DNA from: a bacterium
Lineage (GTDB): Bacteria > Bdellovibrionota_C > UBA2361 > RFPC01
Assembly: GCA_009926305.1 (NCBI GenBank)
Contig: RFPC01000020.1
Location: forward strand, 1-36,719
Length of the DNA: 36,719 nt
Direction of reading: 5' to 3'
The notes beneath the pieces were generated by a model. The model saw nothing but the letters and a program-made list of their open reading frames with translations, did not search any database and was not told the origin of the DNA. Below, in pieces: positions 28,378 through 36,719 of this stretch. A program made the position numbers and the translations under genes. How positions within the stretch are numbered: the stretch's first letter is position 1; every line of letters starts with the position of its first letter.

Positions 28378-28872
28378 ATGAAAATTAAAGCCATAGCGGC
28401 TATGGATGAGGGGCGAGTTATCGGAATTAAGAACTCCCTCCCCTGGGATATCCCAGAAGATATGAGATATTTTATGCGTCTGACGAAAGGGCACTCCGTG
28501 TTGATGGGCAGAAAGACCTTTGAATCCACTCCGCTTAACTCCAAGCCGCTTCCCAAGCGGTTAAATATTGTAGTTACGAGAAGTCCCGAAAAATATCAAG
28601 AACGAGAGTCTCTTCACTTCATCTCTGATCCAATAGAGTTTTTAGAAAAGTGTAAGAGCGGAGAAATCTCACTTCCATCCGACGAGCTATGGGTCATTGG
28701 AGGATCTCACCTGTACGAACAGACAATGCCCCTCTGGGACGAGGCCCACATTACTCTAATAAAGGGGCGACACGAAGGAGATGCCTATTTCCCCCCATTT
28801 GAGGACACCTTTGAGCTGGTGTCCAAGGAGGAGATTGAGCCTTGTATATTCCGGCACTTCAAGAAGAAATGA
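28378..28872 (+). CDS. folA: Dihydrofolate reductase
   Basis: Reduces dihydrofolate to tetrahydrofolate with NADPH in the cytoplasm. 164 residues from ATG 28378, chosen because GAGGAG lies 6 nt upstream and the N-terminus MKIKAIAAMDEGRVIG matches the family; a longer frame back to 28282 would add an unsupported extension. Key features: IGIKNSLPWDIPEDMRYF with the substrate-binding acid Asp 28, MGRKTFES (NADPH site), LNIVVTRS, WVIGGSHLYEQTMP (the GG loop) and DAYFPPF near the end. It stands alone; no thyA is adjacent, although these often pair. Confidence 0.96.
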   Translation: MKIKAIAAMDEGRVIGIKNSLPWDIPEDMRYFMRLTKGHSVLMGRKTFESTPLNSKPLPKRLNIVVTRSPEKYQERESLHFISDPIEFLEKCKSGEISLPSDELWVIGGSHLYEQTMPLWDEAHITLIKGRHEGDAYFPPFEDTFELVSKEEIEPCIFRHFKKK

Positions 28873-28964
28873 GTCCACTTGGCTCAGGCTTTCATTTCTG
28901 ATACTTATTTGACTCTTGGAAGAGGGGGAAACCCGAGTCTATCGGTTTAGTTTTCTCCCAATGG

Positions 28965-29041
28965 GCACCCTTAGCTCAGTTGGATAGAGCACTTGGCTTC
29001 GAACCAAGGTGTCGGGAGTTCGAATCTCTCAGGGTGCGCCA
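28965..29041 (+). tRNA. tRNA-Arg (anticodon TCG)
   Basis: Complete cloverleaf with encoded CCA. Acceptor stem GCACCCT / AGGGTGC, discriminator G, D-arm GCTC-AGTTGGATA-GAGC, anticodon stem CTTGG / CCAAG with loop CTTCGAA (anticodon at 28999-29001), and T-arm with loop TTCGAAT. A run of seven T (29048-29054) follows and may help termination. Confidence 0.96.
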
Positions 29042-29267
29042 TCTTTCTTTTTTTCGAATAGAACTCCTGTACTCCCTTGCTATCATAGAGCCACATTTTT
29101 GCTATTCGCATTTTGCTCTCTTCGCGTTTCGCGCACCGCGCATGACCTGTCTTCTTTTTACGAATCTCATACGTTCTGAGCACCGACATCAGTATCCGTC
29201 CGACGCACTTCTTTTCTGGGAAGCAGTCTCTACAGAGAAGGAATACTATCCTGCCAGCTTATCGTGA

Positions 29268-30914
29268 TTACGCTGAAGGCACTGCCGCTTGAAGAAGCTT
29301 CAGTACGACATTTCGATCAAGAGCCCAGAGAAAGGTGGAAAGTCGTGGGCCAGTATCATCAGCAATCAGAAGATTATAAATATCTCGAAAGAACGCTTTT
29401 TGACGCGGCTTATTCTCTTCCATCGATGCATCTGCACGTTTCGGTATGGCATATACTGCGTCATTCAGCTCATTAATACTCATCGGCTCTGCGCTCGAGG
29501 CGTCACGCTCAAGCAGCTCATAGAGCGCAGTGATATGCTCGACCCGCTCTGAAGTCATCTCATTCACAAAGTCACTATTTGGAGCCTCGAGAAGTTGAAT
29601 CCGTTCATGAGGATTGAGTGAAAGCCATTTTTGAGCATATTGCATCCTCCGCACTACTCCATCTCGCCCATAGCTCTGACCCATAGCCTCTAAAATATGC
29701 ATCATCTTATCGGCTTGAAACTGTACGATTTGGCCAAACGAGACTGCTTGTCGGAAAGGAATTGGGTTTTCCTCTATCGGGTCTGAAGAGGTAGCAAGCT
29801 CACCTGCAATCTCAACAGCTCGTTGTTGAGAATGGTTTATTTTCTTGCTTCCACTTCGGATACGAGCAAGCTCTCTGTCGAATTCATCATACTGACGAAA
29901 AATCTCAGAATCGAATGCAAAGTCAAAAACCTGTTGAGGTCGGGAACGGCTAAAGAGCCACATGAGCAGCCGTGGATCATAAAGGTCTAACAAGTCCGCC
30001 GGAGAAACGGTATTTCCGCTCGAGCCAGACATCTTGCCTGCTCCACCACGAATTCCGATGAACTCATAGATAGTTGATACAGGCGGCTCACTCTTGAAAA
30101 TAGCCCGAGAGATTGCCGATGAGGTGTCAAAGCTTCCATTCTGAGAATGGTGGTCTTTCCCCGCGGGCTCAAAGGCTACTTGCTCGTGCTTCCAACGCAT
30201 AGCCCAGTCAGATTTCCAGGGAAGTTTTACAATATGAGTTTTTGTAATATCGATTGTTTCCTGATTCCCCGTATCTTTACATCGGTATTCAATGGAGCAC
30301 TCTCCATCAAAGCTAAGAACTTCGGTATTGCTCTTTCCATTAAAGCTTGAATAGACCGTAATCGGATAATATTGCTCTCGCTCCTGCTCCGTCATCCCCT
30401 GAGTTCTAAACTGAGCCATGATCTCAGCTATCTCCCTACGATTTCTTAAGCAGTAAAGGATTGCATCATCGTACGTACCAGCCCTGTACAGCTTATGCTG
30501 ATACCGATATTCGAGTTCAACTCCCAGGTCCTGCAAAGACTCTTCGAAGCGAAGCTGATGCCTTTTCGCATACGACTCGAGCTTGTCCTCAGGATCAGGA
30601 ACATCGCAAAGCGGCTTTCCTAGGAATTCAGAGAATGTCTGCGGGACTCCTGCTGGGACTTTCCGAAAAACATCAAAATCATCCCAGGACAAAAGAAACA
30701 AAACATTATTCCCCATAGCTTGAAGTGCTTTGAGCACCATTCCAGTAGTAGCAATGTCTCGAAAGTTCCCGATATGGACATGGCCAGAGGGGCTAATGCC
30801 TGCTGCTCCGACGTATGTATCACGCCCTGGAAAGACTTTAAGCACCTTCTCGGCGAGTTGCTCCGACCAGTGCCATCCCCCCTTTGGTGGAGCTTGATGA
30901 TTCTCAGTGCTCAT
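29268..30914 (-). CDS. lysS: Lysyl-tRNA synthetase, class I
   Basis: Charges tRNA-Lys. 548 residues from ATG 30914, supported by AGGAGA about 7 nt upstream; a longer frame from a TTG at 31037 is rejected. It is the class I (archaeal-type) enzyme: a HIGH-like HVHIGN in GISPSGHVHIGN, SWDDFDVFRKVPAGVP, AFEPAGKDHHSQNGSFDTS and a KMSKS-like KMSGSSG in GGAGKMSGSSGNTVSP. The C-terminal helical anticodon-binding region is complete. Class I LysRS replaces the class II form in most archaea and in scattered bacteria such as spirochaetes and alphaproteobacteria. The gene is convergent with the tRNA-Arg and divergent from the efflux operon. The 226 bases after its stop (29042-29267) hold nothing I can identify. 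Confidence 0.95.
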   Translation of the reverse strand: MSTENHQAPPKGGWHWSEQLAEKVLKVFPGRDTYVGAAGISPSGHVHIGNFRDIATTGMVLKALQAMGNNVLFLLSWDDFDVFRKVPAGVPQTFSEFLGKPLCDVPDPEDKLESYAKRHQLRFEESLQDLGVELEYRYQHKLYRAGTYDDAILYCLRNRREIAEIMAQFRTQGMTEQEREQYYPITVYSSFNGKSNTEVLSFDGECSIEYRCKDTGNQETIDITKTHIVKLPWKSDWAMRWKHEQVAFEPAGKDHHSQNGSFDTSSAISRAIFKSEPPVSTIYEFIGIRGGAGKMSGSSGNTVSPADLLDLYDPRLLMWLFSRSRPQQVFDFAFDSEIFRQYDEFDRELARIRSGSKKINHSQQRAVEIAGELATSSDPIEENPIPFRQAVSFGQIVQFQADKMMHILEAMGQSYGRDGVVRRMQYAQKWLSLNPHERIQLLEAPNSDFVNEMTSERVEHITALYELLERDASSAEPMSINELNDAVYAIPKRADASMEENKPRQKAFFRDIYNLLIADDTGPRLSTFLWALDRNVVLKLLQAAVPSA

Positions 30915-31127
30915 GGCTCTTCTCCTGCTTAAAAAATCCGAAACCGTCCCGCTCTGGTCATACCATAAGTTGAAATGGAATTGTAGCGTACCGACAAGAA
31001 ATGAGGCCCCGTAAATAGCGGGCCTTACATGGACCAAAGAGCCCCCTCACCAAAAACTCTCCTACTTACTTTCAGAACGCCTGTCATCGCGCTAGAGTTT
31101 GGAGGAGGTTCAAGCGCACCGCTTTCT

Positions 31128-31166
31128 ATGAGTAAGAGCAATTACAACGCTACGTTTTTACAATGA
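31128..31166 (+). CDS. Possible 12-codon leader peptide before czcC-like gene
   Basis: ATG AGT AAG AGC ... CAA TGA encodes MSKSNYNATFLQ, and its TGA overlaps the next gene's ATG as ATGA, a coupling geometry. A strong GGAGGAGG lies at 31101-31108, but 19 nt before this ATG, which is longer than normal. It could be chance; it is listed because the czcC-like gene has no good ribosome site of its own. Confidence 0.3.
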   Translation: MSKSNYNATFLQ

Positions 31167-32413
31167 TGTCAAAAAAACTCGTTCATCCCCTACTCTTTGT
31201 TACAACACTCCTCATATCAGCTGCTATTCCGCTTAGCCTAACGGCTGAGCAAGCGGGCTTCATAACCTTTAAGGATGTCAAACTTCACGCTCTCGGCAAC
31301 AGCCCGCTACTGAGAGAGCTGGGGCTTGAACTGGACAAAGAGATTGCTCAAGCAATGGAGGTTGAAAGTTTACAAGATCCTCAGCTCCAAGCTTCGATGG
31401 GACTTCCCACCTCAGACGAAATCGGTGGACCAGAAAAACAGATTCAAGTTTCGCTCACCCAGCCAATCAGGCTTAGCGACTTTGGCGTAAGAGGGGATGT
31501 TAGCAGGCTGCTCCGCATCGTTGCTTCGCGAGAAAACAAGTTCGCTGTTCAAAATTTTATCACGAAACTGGCTCTGGCTTATGATACTCTTTGGAGACTA
31601 CAGATTGAAGAGCAACATCTAAAAGAGCAGAGTAGATGGGGACAAAAAGTAGTACGCCTACTCTCATCCTCAGCTAATAGCGGACGATTCTCCGTCCCAC
31701 AAAAAAAGATAGCACAAGCCACTCTGGCCAAGATAAAAGCAAAACTGCTCGGCCTAGAACATGAAGTCTCCATAGCGCAAGCGAACATCACAAGACTGAC
31801 TGGCAAAAGCCTGCCTCATAGACCGCTTGCTAAGATTGAGCTTAATGAACTTCCGGGGTTTGCGTTCCTATGGAATGAAATTGAGCAGAGTGATATGAGC
31901 GTTTTAAAAAGACTATCTGCAAAACAACAGCTCCACCGCTCTCAAGAGAATCTCGCCCAAAAAGACCGCTATTTGAGTCTACAACCTCAAGTTGCATACT
32001 CCAAGAATGAGGATGGGGATAACTTTCTAGGAATAGGATTCTCTATGAATCTCCCCCTATTTCAGGGAAACCGTGCCGAGCGATACCGGAGCAGTTCACA
32101 AGCCAGTGCAACGAACGACAGGCTGAACTACTTAAAGAGTCATGAGTTTAGAGACGAGTTCAGGCTTTTCCTCCATGGGGCCTCTGCGAAGCTACAACAA
32201 GCTAAGGTTTTTCAAGAAGAGGTCGTTCCAAAACTCAAAGAGGCTCTCGATAGTTCAGAATCACTCTTTAACAATGGGCAGTTAACCGTGCTTGAGCTAT
32301 GGGAAGCGAAAAGTGATTATCATGAAGGACTAGATGATTCGACCGCTTTATGGAGCGAGGTTCTGGCTATGCAATTAGAGGTATTTGTTTTAACAGGATG
32401 GTCTTACTTTTAA
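31163..32413 (+). CDS. TolC/CzcC-type outer membrane efflux protein
   Basis: 416 residues. An N-terminal signal peptide (about 1-29: basic start, hydrophobic LLFVTTLLISAAIPLS, then TAEQ) is followed by a periplasmic and outer-membrane body with the two OEP repeats: FKDVKLHALGNSPLLRELGLELDKEIAQAMEVESLQDPQLQ at the first helix hairpin, and a second half with GIGFSMNLPLFQGNRAERYRSS. TolC-type proteins trimerise to form the outer-membrane duct of tripartite pumps. The membrane-fusion protein gene follows 12 nt after its stop, and then the RND pump gene, so the three form one operon. The partners suggest metal rather than drug export. The start could equally be the second Met. Confidence 0.88.
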   Translation: MMSKKLVHPLLFVTTLLISAAIPLSLTAEQAGFITFKDVKLHALGNSPLLRELGLELDKEIAQAMEVESLQDPQLQASMGLPTSDEIGGPEKQIQVSLTQPIRLSDFGVRGDVSRLLRIVASRENKFAVQNFITKLALAYDTLWRLQIEEQHLKEQSRWGQKVVRLLSSSANSGRFSVPQKKIAQATLAKIKAKLLGLEHEVSIAQANITRLTGKSLPHRPLAKIELNELPGFAFLWNEIEQSDMSVLKRLSAKQQLHRSQENLAQKDRYLSLQPQVAYSKNEDGDNFLGIGFSMNLPLFQGNRAERYRSSSQASATNDRLNYLKSHEFRDEFRLFLHGASAKLQQAKVFQEEVVPKLKEALDSSESLFNNGQLTVLELWEAKSDYHEGLDDSTALWSEVLAMQLEVFVLTGWSYF

Positions 32414-32425
32414 GGATATATCGGT

Positions 32426-33550
32426 ATGAAGAAAATGTATCTTGCCGTTGCTTGTCTTCTCCTTACTCCACTAAACGCGAACGCTGGGGATGGACATGCT
32501 CACGGACCGGACGGGTCGCACATCTCGAACGCCTTTCAATCCGCCGGAGGAGGCAAAGTTATAAGTCTTTCTGCTGAAGCAGAGGAAAATCTTGAGATCA
32601 AAACCGAGACAATTACTCCAAGGCCCATAGCTCCAATTCACACCTTGTATGGTCGCATAACTGCGGACCCTAGGCGGGTAGAGCAGATTACAGCACCATT
32701 CTCGGGCAAGGTAGAAAAGATCTTTGTTTTACCCGGCAGCTTTGTCGCCCGTAATGAAGAGCTGGTTAGAGTAATCCCCCTGCAGGTAGGAAGCACTCCC
32801 TTGGTTTTGAAGGCAAAGCAAGGTGGATATGTTACTGATTTAAACGTTTCTCCTGGCCATATTTTTGAGCCTACAGAGAACTTACTGACTGTTAACGACC
32901 TTGAAGTTGTTCTTTTCGAGGGCGATTTATTCGACTTAAGCAATGCGAACAAAATAAAAACAAGCCACTCATGTGAGGTCCATACCAAGAGATTTCCTGG
33001 TAAGCACTTTGCGTGTCAGATAGAAACTGTTGATGCCACCCTCAAGGGCAATCCACCGGTGGGTCATGTTCACGCTCGCCTGGTCAATCAAGACGGCGAG
33101 CTGAAACCAGGCATGACGGGCGAGATTCATCTGGCGTTTGGCGCGCAACAATTAAAGCTGACTGTGCCAGAAGTAGCTGTGCTTGGTAAGTTTGAGAAGA
33201 CCTTCGTTTACCTCAAAAATAACGGAGCTTATGAACGTGTCTTTGTTCGACTTGGGGAGAGCTATGGCGATGACATGGAGGTACTAGAGGGTTTGTCGCC
33301 AGGCGATATGGTAGTCACCCGTGGGCACTATCAGCTACAGTATGCTCAGTCAGATACAGAGCATACCGGTCATCACCATGAGGCCTCTCACCATGAAGCT
33401 ACCCATACGCATAGCCACGAGGATGAACATAGCCATGCTGAAGAACGTAGCTCTGCGGACGAAGATACTGACCAGCATTCGCACGATAGTCACCGACATT
33501 CTCATGATGAAGCACATGACCATCACGATCATGAGGATCATCAACACTAA
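32426..33550 (+). CDS. CzcB/CusB-like periplasmic adaptor with His-rich tail
   Basis: 374 residues. A signal peptide (about 1-20, MKKMYLAVACLLLTPLNANA) is followed by a short His segment (GHAHGPDGSH), then the membrane-fusion-protein body: a beta-barrel strand (IHTLYGRITADPRRVEQITAPFSGKVEKIFVLPGSFV), a lipoyl half (LKAKQGGYVTDLNVSPGHIFEP) and a C-terminal beta-barrel/MP domain (LKPGMTGEIHLAFG, EVLEGLSPGDMVVTRG). Residues 309-374 form a tail with 22 His in 66 positions plus many Asp and Glu, a probable metal-binding or metal-sensing segment. It links the RND pump in the inner membrane to the TolC-type duct. AAGGA lies 9 nt before the ATG. No coiled-coil hairpin is obvious, as in some metal-type adaptors. 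Confidence 0.9.
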   Translation: MKKMYLAVACLLLTPLNANAGDGHAHGPDGSHISNAFQSAGGGKVISLSAEAEENLEIKTETITPRPIAPIHTLYGRITADPRRVEQITAPFSGKVEKIFVLPGSFVARNEELVRVIPLQVGSTPLVLKAKQGGYVTDLNVSPGHIFEPTENLLTVNDLEVVLFEGDLFDLSNANKIKTSHSCEVHTKRFPGKHFACQIETVDATLKGNPPVGHVHARLVNQDGELKPGMTGEIHLAFGAQQLKLTVPEVAVLGKFEKTFVYLKNNGAYERVFVRLGESYGDDMEVLEGLSPGDMVVTRGHYQLQYAQSDTEHTGHHHEASHHEATHTHSHEDEHSHAEERSSADEDTDQHSHDSHRHSHDEAHDHHDHEDHQH

Positions 33551-33579
33551 AAAACTTTCGGGCTTGAAATAGACATCCT

Positions 33580-36500
33580 ATGATTGATCGTATCATCCAA
33601 CTCAGCCTTAATAATCGCATCACCGTATGTGTGATCGCGCTTTTACTGAGCTGGTATGGATTCTTCTCTTTCTCGACACTTCCCATAGATGTTTTGCCAA
33701 ACCTAAACCGTCCTGTTGTTAGCATTCTCACTGAAGCACCAGGCTATGCGCCAGAGGAGGTCGAGACACAGATTAGTTTTCCCATAGAGTCGGTACTGAA
33801 CGGAGCTCCTGGAGTTCACCGAGTTCGCTCTGCGTCAATCCCTGGACTATCTCTTGTCTGGGCTGACTTTGACTGGGAGTCTGATGTTTATCTTGCACGA
33901 CAGATTGTAACGGAAAAGCTGCAACAAGCCGCTGTACAACTTCCCCAAGAAGTAACTCCCATGCTCGGTCCGGTGTCTTCAATCATGGGAGAGATTATGC
34001 TCATTGGGCTCACGAGCGATGAGCCTTTCAATGCTGAATCGATGATGAAACTCAGAGATTTTGCTGAGTGGACGGTGCGACCTCGTTTACTGTCCATCAG
34101 TGGAGTTTCACAGGTCACGGTCATTGGTGGGCATAAGAAGGAGTATCATGTGGTTGTTGACTCCGAGAAGCTTATTAGCCATCAGATAGCTCTTTCAGAG
34201 GTAAAAGATTCACTCGCGGAGGCAAATGTAAATGCCTCTGGAGGCTATCTTATAGGCCCTTACGAGGAGCAACTCACCAGGGCTCTTGGAAGATTTGAGA
34301 GTAAGGCCGACATAGAGCGTTCGCTTGTAAGTAGAGCTGAGCATGAGTCCTCCGCACTGGTACAAGTGAAGCATTTAGCGGAAGTGCGAGTGCAAGGTCC
34401 GCTGGCTAAGCGCGGAGATGCGGGGGTAAATGCTCAATCAGCAGTAATTCTTACGGTGCAGAAACAACCAGATGCAGATACTGTTGCTCTTACAGCGCAA
34501 ATTGAACGAGAGCTACACTCTTTAAAAGCGGGACTCCCAGAAGGAGTCAGCCTCCATCCAAATATTTTTAGACAGAGCCGTTTCATAAGCAGGGCTATTG
34601 AGAATGTAAAAGAGGTTCTGCGCGATGGCGCTATTCTCGTCAGCATAGTGCTTTTTCTTTTCCTGCTAAATTTCAGAACGACCATAGTAACGCTGGTAGC
34701 AATCCCTCTTTCGATAACCTGTTCACTTATCTTCTTTCGATTTTTTGACCTTTCGATTAACACGATGACCTTAGGAGGTTTAGCAATAGCTATTGGTGAA
34801 CTGGTGGACGATGCCATTGTTGATGTTGAAAACATCTTCCGTCGGCTACGAGAGAATCGCTCTCTCCCAAACCCCAAACCAGCCCTAAGCGTGGTATTTG
34901 AAGCCTCGAAGGAGATAAGAAATTCGATAGTTTTTGCAACTCTCATTGTAGTTCTGGTGTTTATTCCACTATTTGCGCTTACGGGCATAGAGGGCAGATT
35001 ATTCAGGCCAATTGGTTATGCTTATGTTACCTCCATTTTAGGCTCACTACTTGTTGCGCTAACAGTTACGCCTGTACTGGCTTCATTTTTGTTCCCGCGC
35101 ATGAGCCAACTTACTGACAACCAAGAGAGCACTCTCGTCAGGTCGCTGAAACGGCTACACAGACGAGGACTGGATCTCGTGTTTCGGTGGAAAACGTTAG
35201 CTTTCAGCTTTCTGTTGTTCTGCATGACAGGAGCAATCTTCACCGGCAGTCAATTTGGTAAAGAGTTCTTACCGCCATTTAATGAGGGTGCATTCACTGT
35301 ATCCGTACTATTGTCACCGGGGACATCTCTATCGGAGTCCAATCGTGTCGCAAAGAAAGCAGAGCAGTTGCTCTTACAACTTCCAGAGATTGAACTTACG
35401 GGAAGAAGAGTTGGGAGAGCCGAGAATGATGAACATGCGCAAGGAGTGCATGCCATAGAGATTGAGGGCGAGTTTAGTGCTTCTGAGAGATCACAAGATG
35501 ATATAATGGCTGATATTCGCACCAAGCTCGCTACTCTTACAGGCGCATCAGTGAGCGTAGGGCAACCTATCTCGCACCGTATTGACCATTTAGTTTCTGG
35601 GGTCCGGTCGCAACTTGCCATAAAGATATTCGGGGCTGACCTAGCCGAGCTACGAGCACTAGCCGAGGAAGTGCGTCGATTAGCAAGTTCTGTAGAGGGA
35701 GTAGTCGATTTATATGTAGAGCAACAGGTTCTTGTTCCTCAGGTTCATATTAGGATTGATCGGGAACAGGCTGCGCTGTTGGGCCTTACTGTACAGCAGG
35801 TGGCTGAGATAGTCGAAACTGCGCTCAAGGGACGGGTTGTAACGAGAGTAATTGAGGAGCAACGCAACTATGATGTAGTTCTGAGGGTTGACGATGTGCT
35901 TCGCAAAAATGCAGAGACCTTGAAGCAACTACCGATTATTCTCAATAATGGTCAGTATGTGCCACTGGAGGCAGTAGCCAACATAGAGCGAGCTCGCGGC
36001 CCGAATACAATTGCTAGGGAGAATACTTCACGACGCATAGTTGTATCTGCCAACATTGCGAATAGGGATATAGTATCGGCGGTGGAGGAAATTCAGCTTC
36101 GTGTGAGTCAAAACATGCCCCTGCCGGAGGGATATTTCATCTCTTATGGTGGTCAGTTTGAAAGTCAGGTGCGTGCATCTTCCCTTATCTATGTGTTGGG
36201 GGCACTGGCTTTAGCCAGTATTTTTCTTGTTCTTTATTTTCATTATCGAAGTTTAAATCTGACTTTACAGGTAATGTTAGCGGTCCCGTTTTCATTTATT
36301 GGGGGAATTCTTGGTGTGTATGTAAGTGGTGGCGTACTTTCTATTGCGTCTCTGGTTGGGTTTATTACGTTAACTGGAATCGCCACGAGAAATGGAATCA
36401 TGATGATAGATCACTATTTGCACCTCATGTCAGAAGAGGGGGAGAACTTTACCCTGCAGATGATTTATCGAGGCGCTTCAGAGAGGCTCGTTCCTGTGCT

Positions 36501-36687
36501 TATGACCGCTTTAACTGCTATTTTAGCCCTTACTCCCATCTTGCTTGGGGCAGAAGCGCCGGGGAAGGAAATTTTATACCCGGTGGCAGTTGTTATCTTT
36601 AGTGGCTTATTTACTGGGACCATCTTGAACCTGCTTATCACCCCTGTCGCCTTTTGGCTCTTCGGCAAGAACTCACGCATACCGTGA
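33580..36687 (+). CDS. RND heavy-metal efflux pump, CzcA/CusA family
   Basis: 1035 residues, full length, with twelve expected membrane helices and two large periplasmic loops. N-terminus IIQLSLNNRITVCVIALLLSWYGFFSF, then LPNLNRPVVSILTEAPGYAPEEVETQISFPIE, the usual HME-type signature. The proton-relay helix 4 reads AIGELVDDAIVDVEN (about 403-417), with paired Asp. The second half shows FGKEFLPPFNEGAF and the helix 10-12 region TGIATRNGIMMIDHYLHL. RND pumps export substrate with proton influx. The operon and the His-rich adaptor suggest a metal substrate, but helix 4 differs from the CzcA (DFGxIVDGAV) and CusA (GAMVDAAIV) forms I know, so the ion is not assigned. Only 32 bases remain after the stop; no gene is seen there. 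Confidence 0.93.
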   Translation: MIDRIIQLSLNNRITVCVIALLLSWYGFFSFSTLPIDVLPNLNRPVVSILTEAPGYAPEEVETQISFPIESVLNGAPGVHRVRSASIPGLSLVWADFDWESDVYLARQIVTEKLQQAAVQLPQEVTPMLGPVSSIMGEIMLIGLTSDEPFNAESMMKLRDFAEWTVRPRLLSISGVSQVTVIGGHKKEYHVVVDSEKLISHQIALSEVKDSLAEANVNASGGYLIGPYEEQLTRALGRFESKADIERSLVSRAEHESSALVQVKHLAEVRVQGPLAKRGDAGVNAQSAVILTVQKQPDADTVALTAQIERELHSLKAGLPEGVSLHPNIFRQSRFISRAIENVKEVLRDGAILVSIVLFLFLLNFRTTIVTLVAIPLSITCSLIFFRFFDLSINTMTLGGLAIAIGELVDDAIVDVENIFRRLRENRSLPNPKPALSVVFEASKEIRNSIVFATLIVVLVFIPLFALTGIEGRLFRPIGYAYVTSILGSLLVALTVTPVLASFLFPRMSQLTDNQESTLVRSLKRLHRRGLDLVFRWKTLAFSFLLFCMTGAIFTGSQFGKEFLPPFNEGAFTVSVLLSPGTSLSESNRVAKKAEQLLLQLPEIELTGRRVGRAENDEHAQGVHAIEIEGEFSASERSQDDIMADIRTKLATLTGASVSVGQPISHRIDHLVSGVRSQLAIKIFGADLAELRALAEEVRRLASSVEGVVDLYVEQQVLVPQVHIRIDREQAALLGLTVQQVAEIVETALKGRVVTRVIEEQRNYDVVLRVDDVLRKNAETLKQLPIILNNGQYVPLEAVANIERARGPNTIARENTSRRIVVSANIANRDIVSAVEEIQLRVSQNMPLPEGYFISYGGQFESQVRASSLIYVLGALALASIFLVLYFHYRSLNLTLQVMLAVPFSFIGGILGVYVSGGVLSIASLVGFITLTGIATRNGIMMIDHYLHLMSEEGENFTLQMIYRGASERLVPVLMTALTAILALTPILLGAEAPGKEILYPVAVVIFSGLFTGTILNLLITPVAFWLFGKNSRIP

Positions 36688-36719
36688 GACGCTATGTAGC
36701 ACGTACCGAGTTGAGCCTT

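Noticed and set aside
33321-33731. Overlapping frames on both strands in the His-rich tail region
   Set aside because: They arise from the repetitive CAT/CAC codons of the adaptor's tail and the start of the pump gene.

Overview
The window comes from a flagellated, diderm (Gram-negative-type) bacterium of moderate GC content. It carries an almost complete dcw (division and cell wall) cluster with an mDAP-type MurE, a lipoprotein, an RND/TolC-type tripartite efflux system and a class I lysyl-tRNA synthetase. The class I LysRS and a giant protein with annexin-like repeats would fit a Bdellovibrionota/Myxococcota-like ('deltaproteobacterial-grade') lineage. That placement is a weak inference and no marker in the window settles it.

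Layout. 1-7563 (minus): one uninterrupted reading frame of 2521 codons that runs off the left edge. It encodes the N-terminal part of a giant protein with several annexin-like repeats. 7808-10664 (plus): trkA-trkH potassium uptake pair. 10672-23337 (minus): dcw cluster in the order mraZ, rsmH, ftsL, ftsI, murE, a murF-position gene, mraY, a flagellin, ftsW, murG, then a small lipoprotein gene. The mraZ promoter and a three-box MraZ operator are visible. 23665-25866 (minus): katG. 26125-27957 (minus): glmS, with a 13-bp tandem repeat over its stop codon and a hairpin-rich leader. 28378-28872 (plus): folA. 28965-29041 (plus): tRNA-Arg(TCG). 29268-30914 (minus): class I lysS. 31163-36687 (plus): czcCBA-like metal efflux operon.

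How the genes work together. The dcw block makes and polymerises peptidoglycan precursor at the division site: MurE adds mDAP, MraY and MurG build lipid I and II, FtsW and FtsI polymerise and cross-link, FtsL scaffolds and MraZ represses. GlmS supplies the glucosamine-6-phosphate at the head of that pathway. TrkAH handles K+, KatG handles H2O2, and CzcCBA-like proteins export metal ions across both membranes.

Most unusual points. (1) The murF-position gene is intact and tightly coupled to mraY, but its product has lost the MurF ATP-binding loop and the C-terminal signature, so it looks like a pseudo-ligase. (2) The usual murD place between mraY and ftsW is occupied by a flagellin gene. (3) That flagellin has a TolB/PD40-like beta-propeller in place of its variable domain. 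(4) The giant protein has annexin-like repeats, one of which keeps the canonical GxGT plus 38-residue acidic calcium-site spacing.
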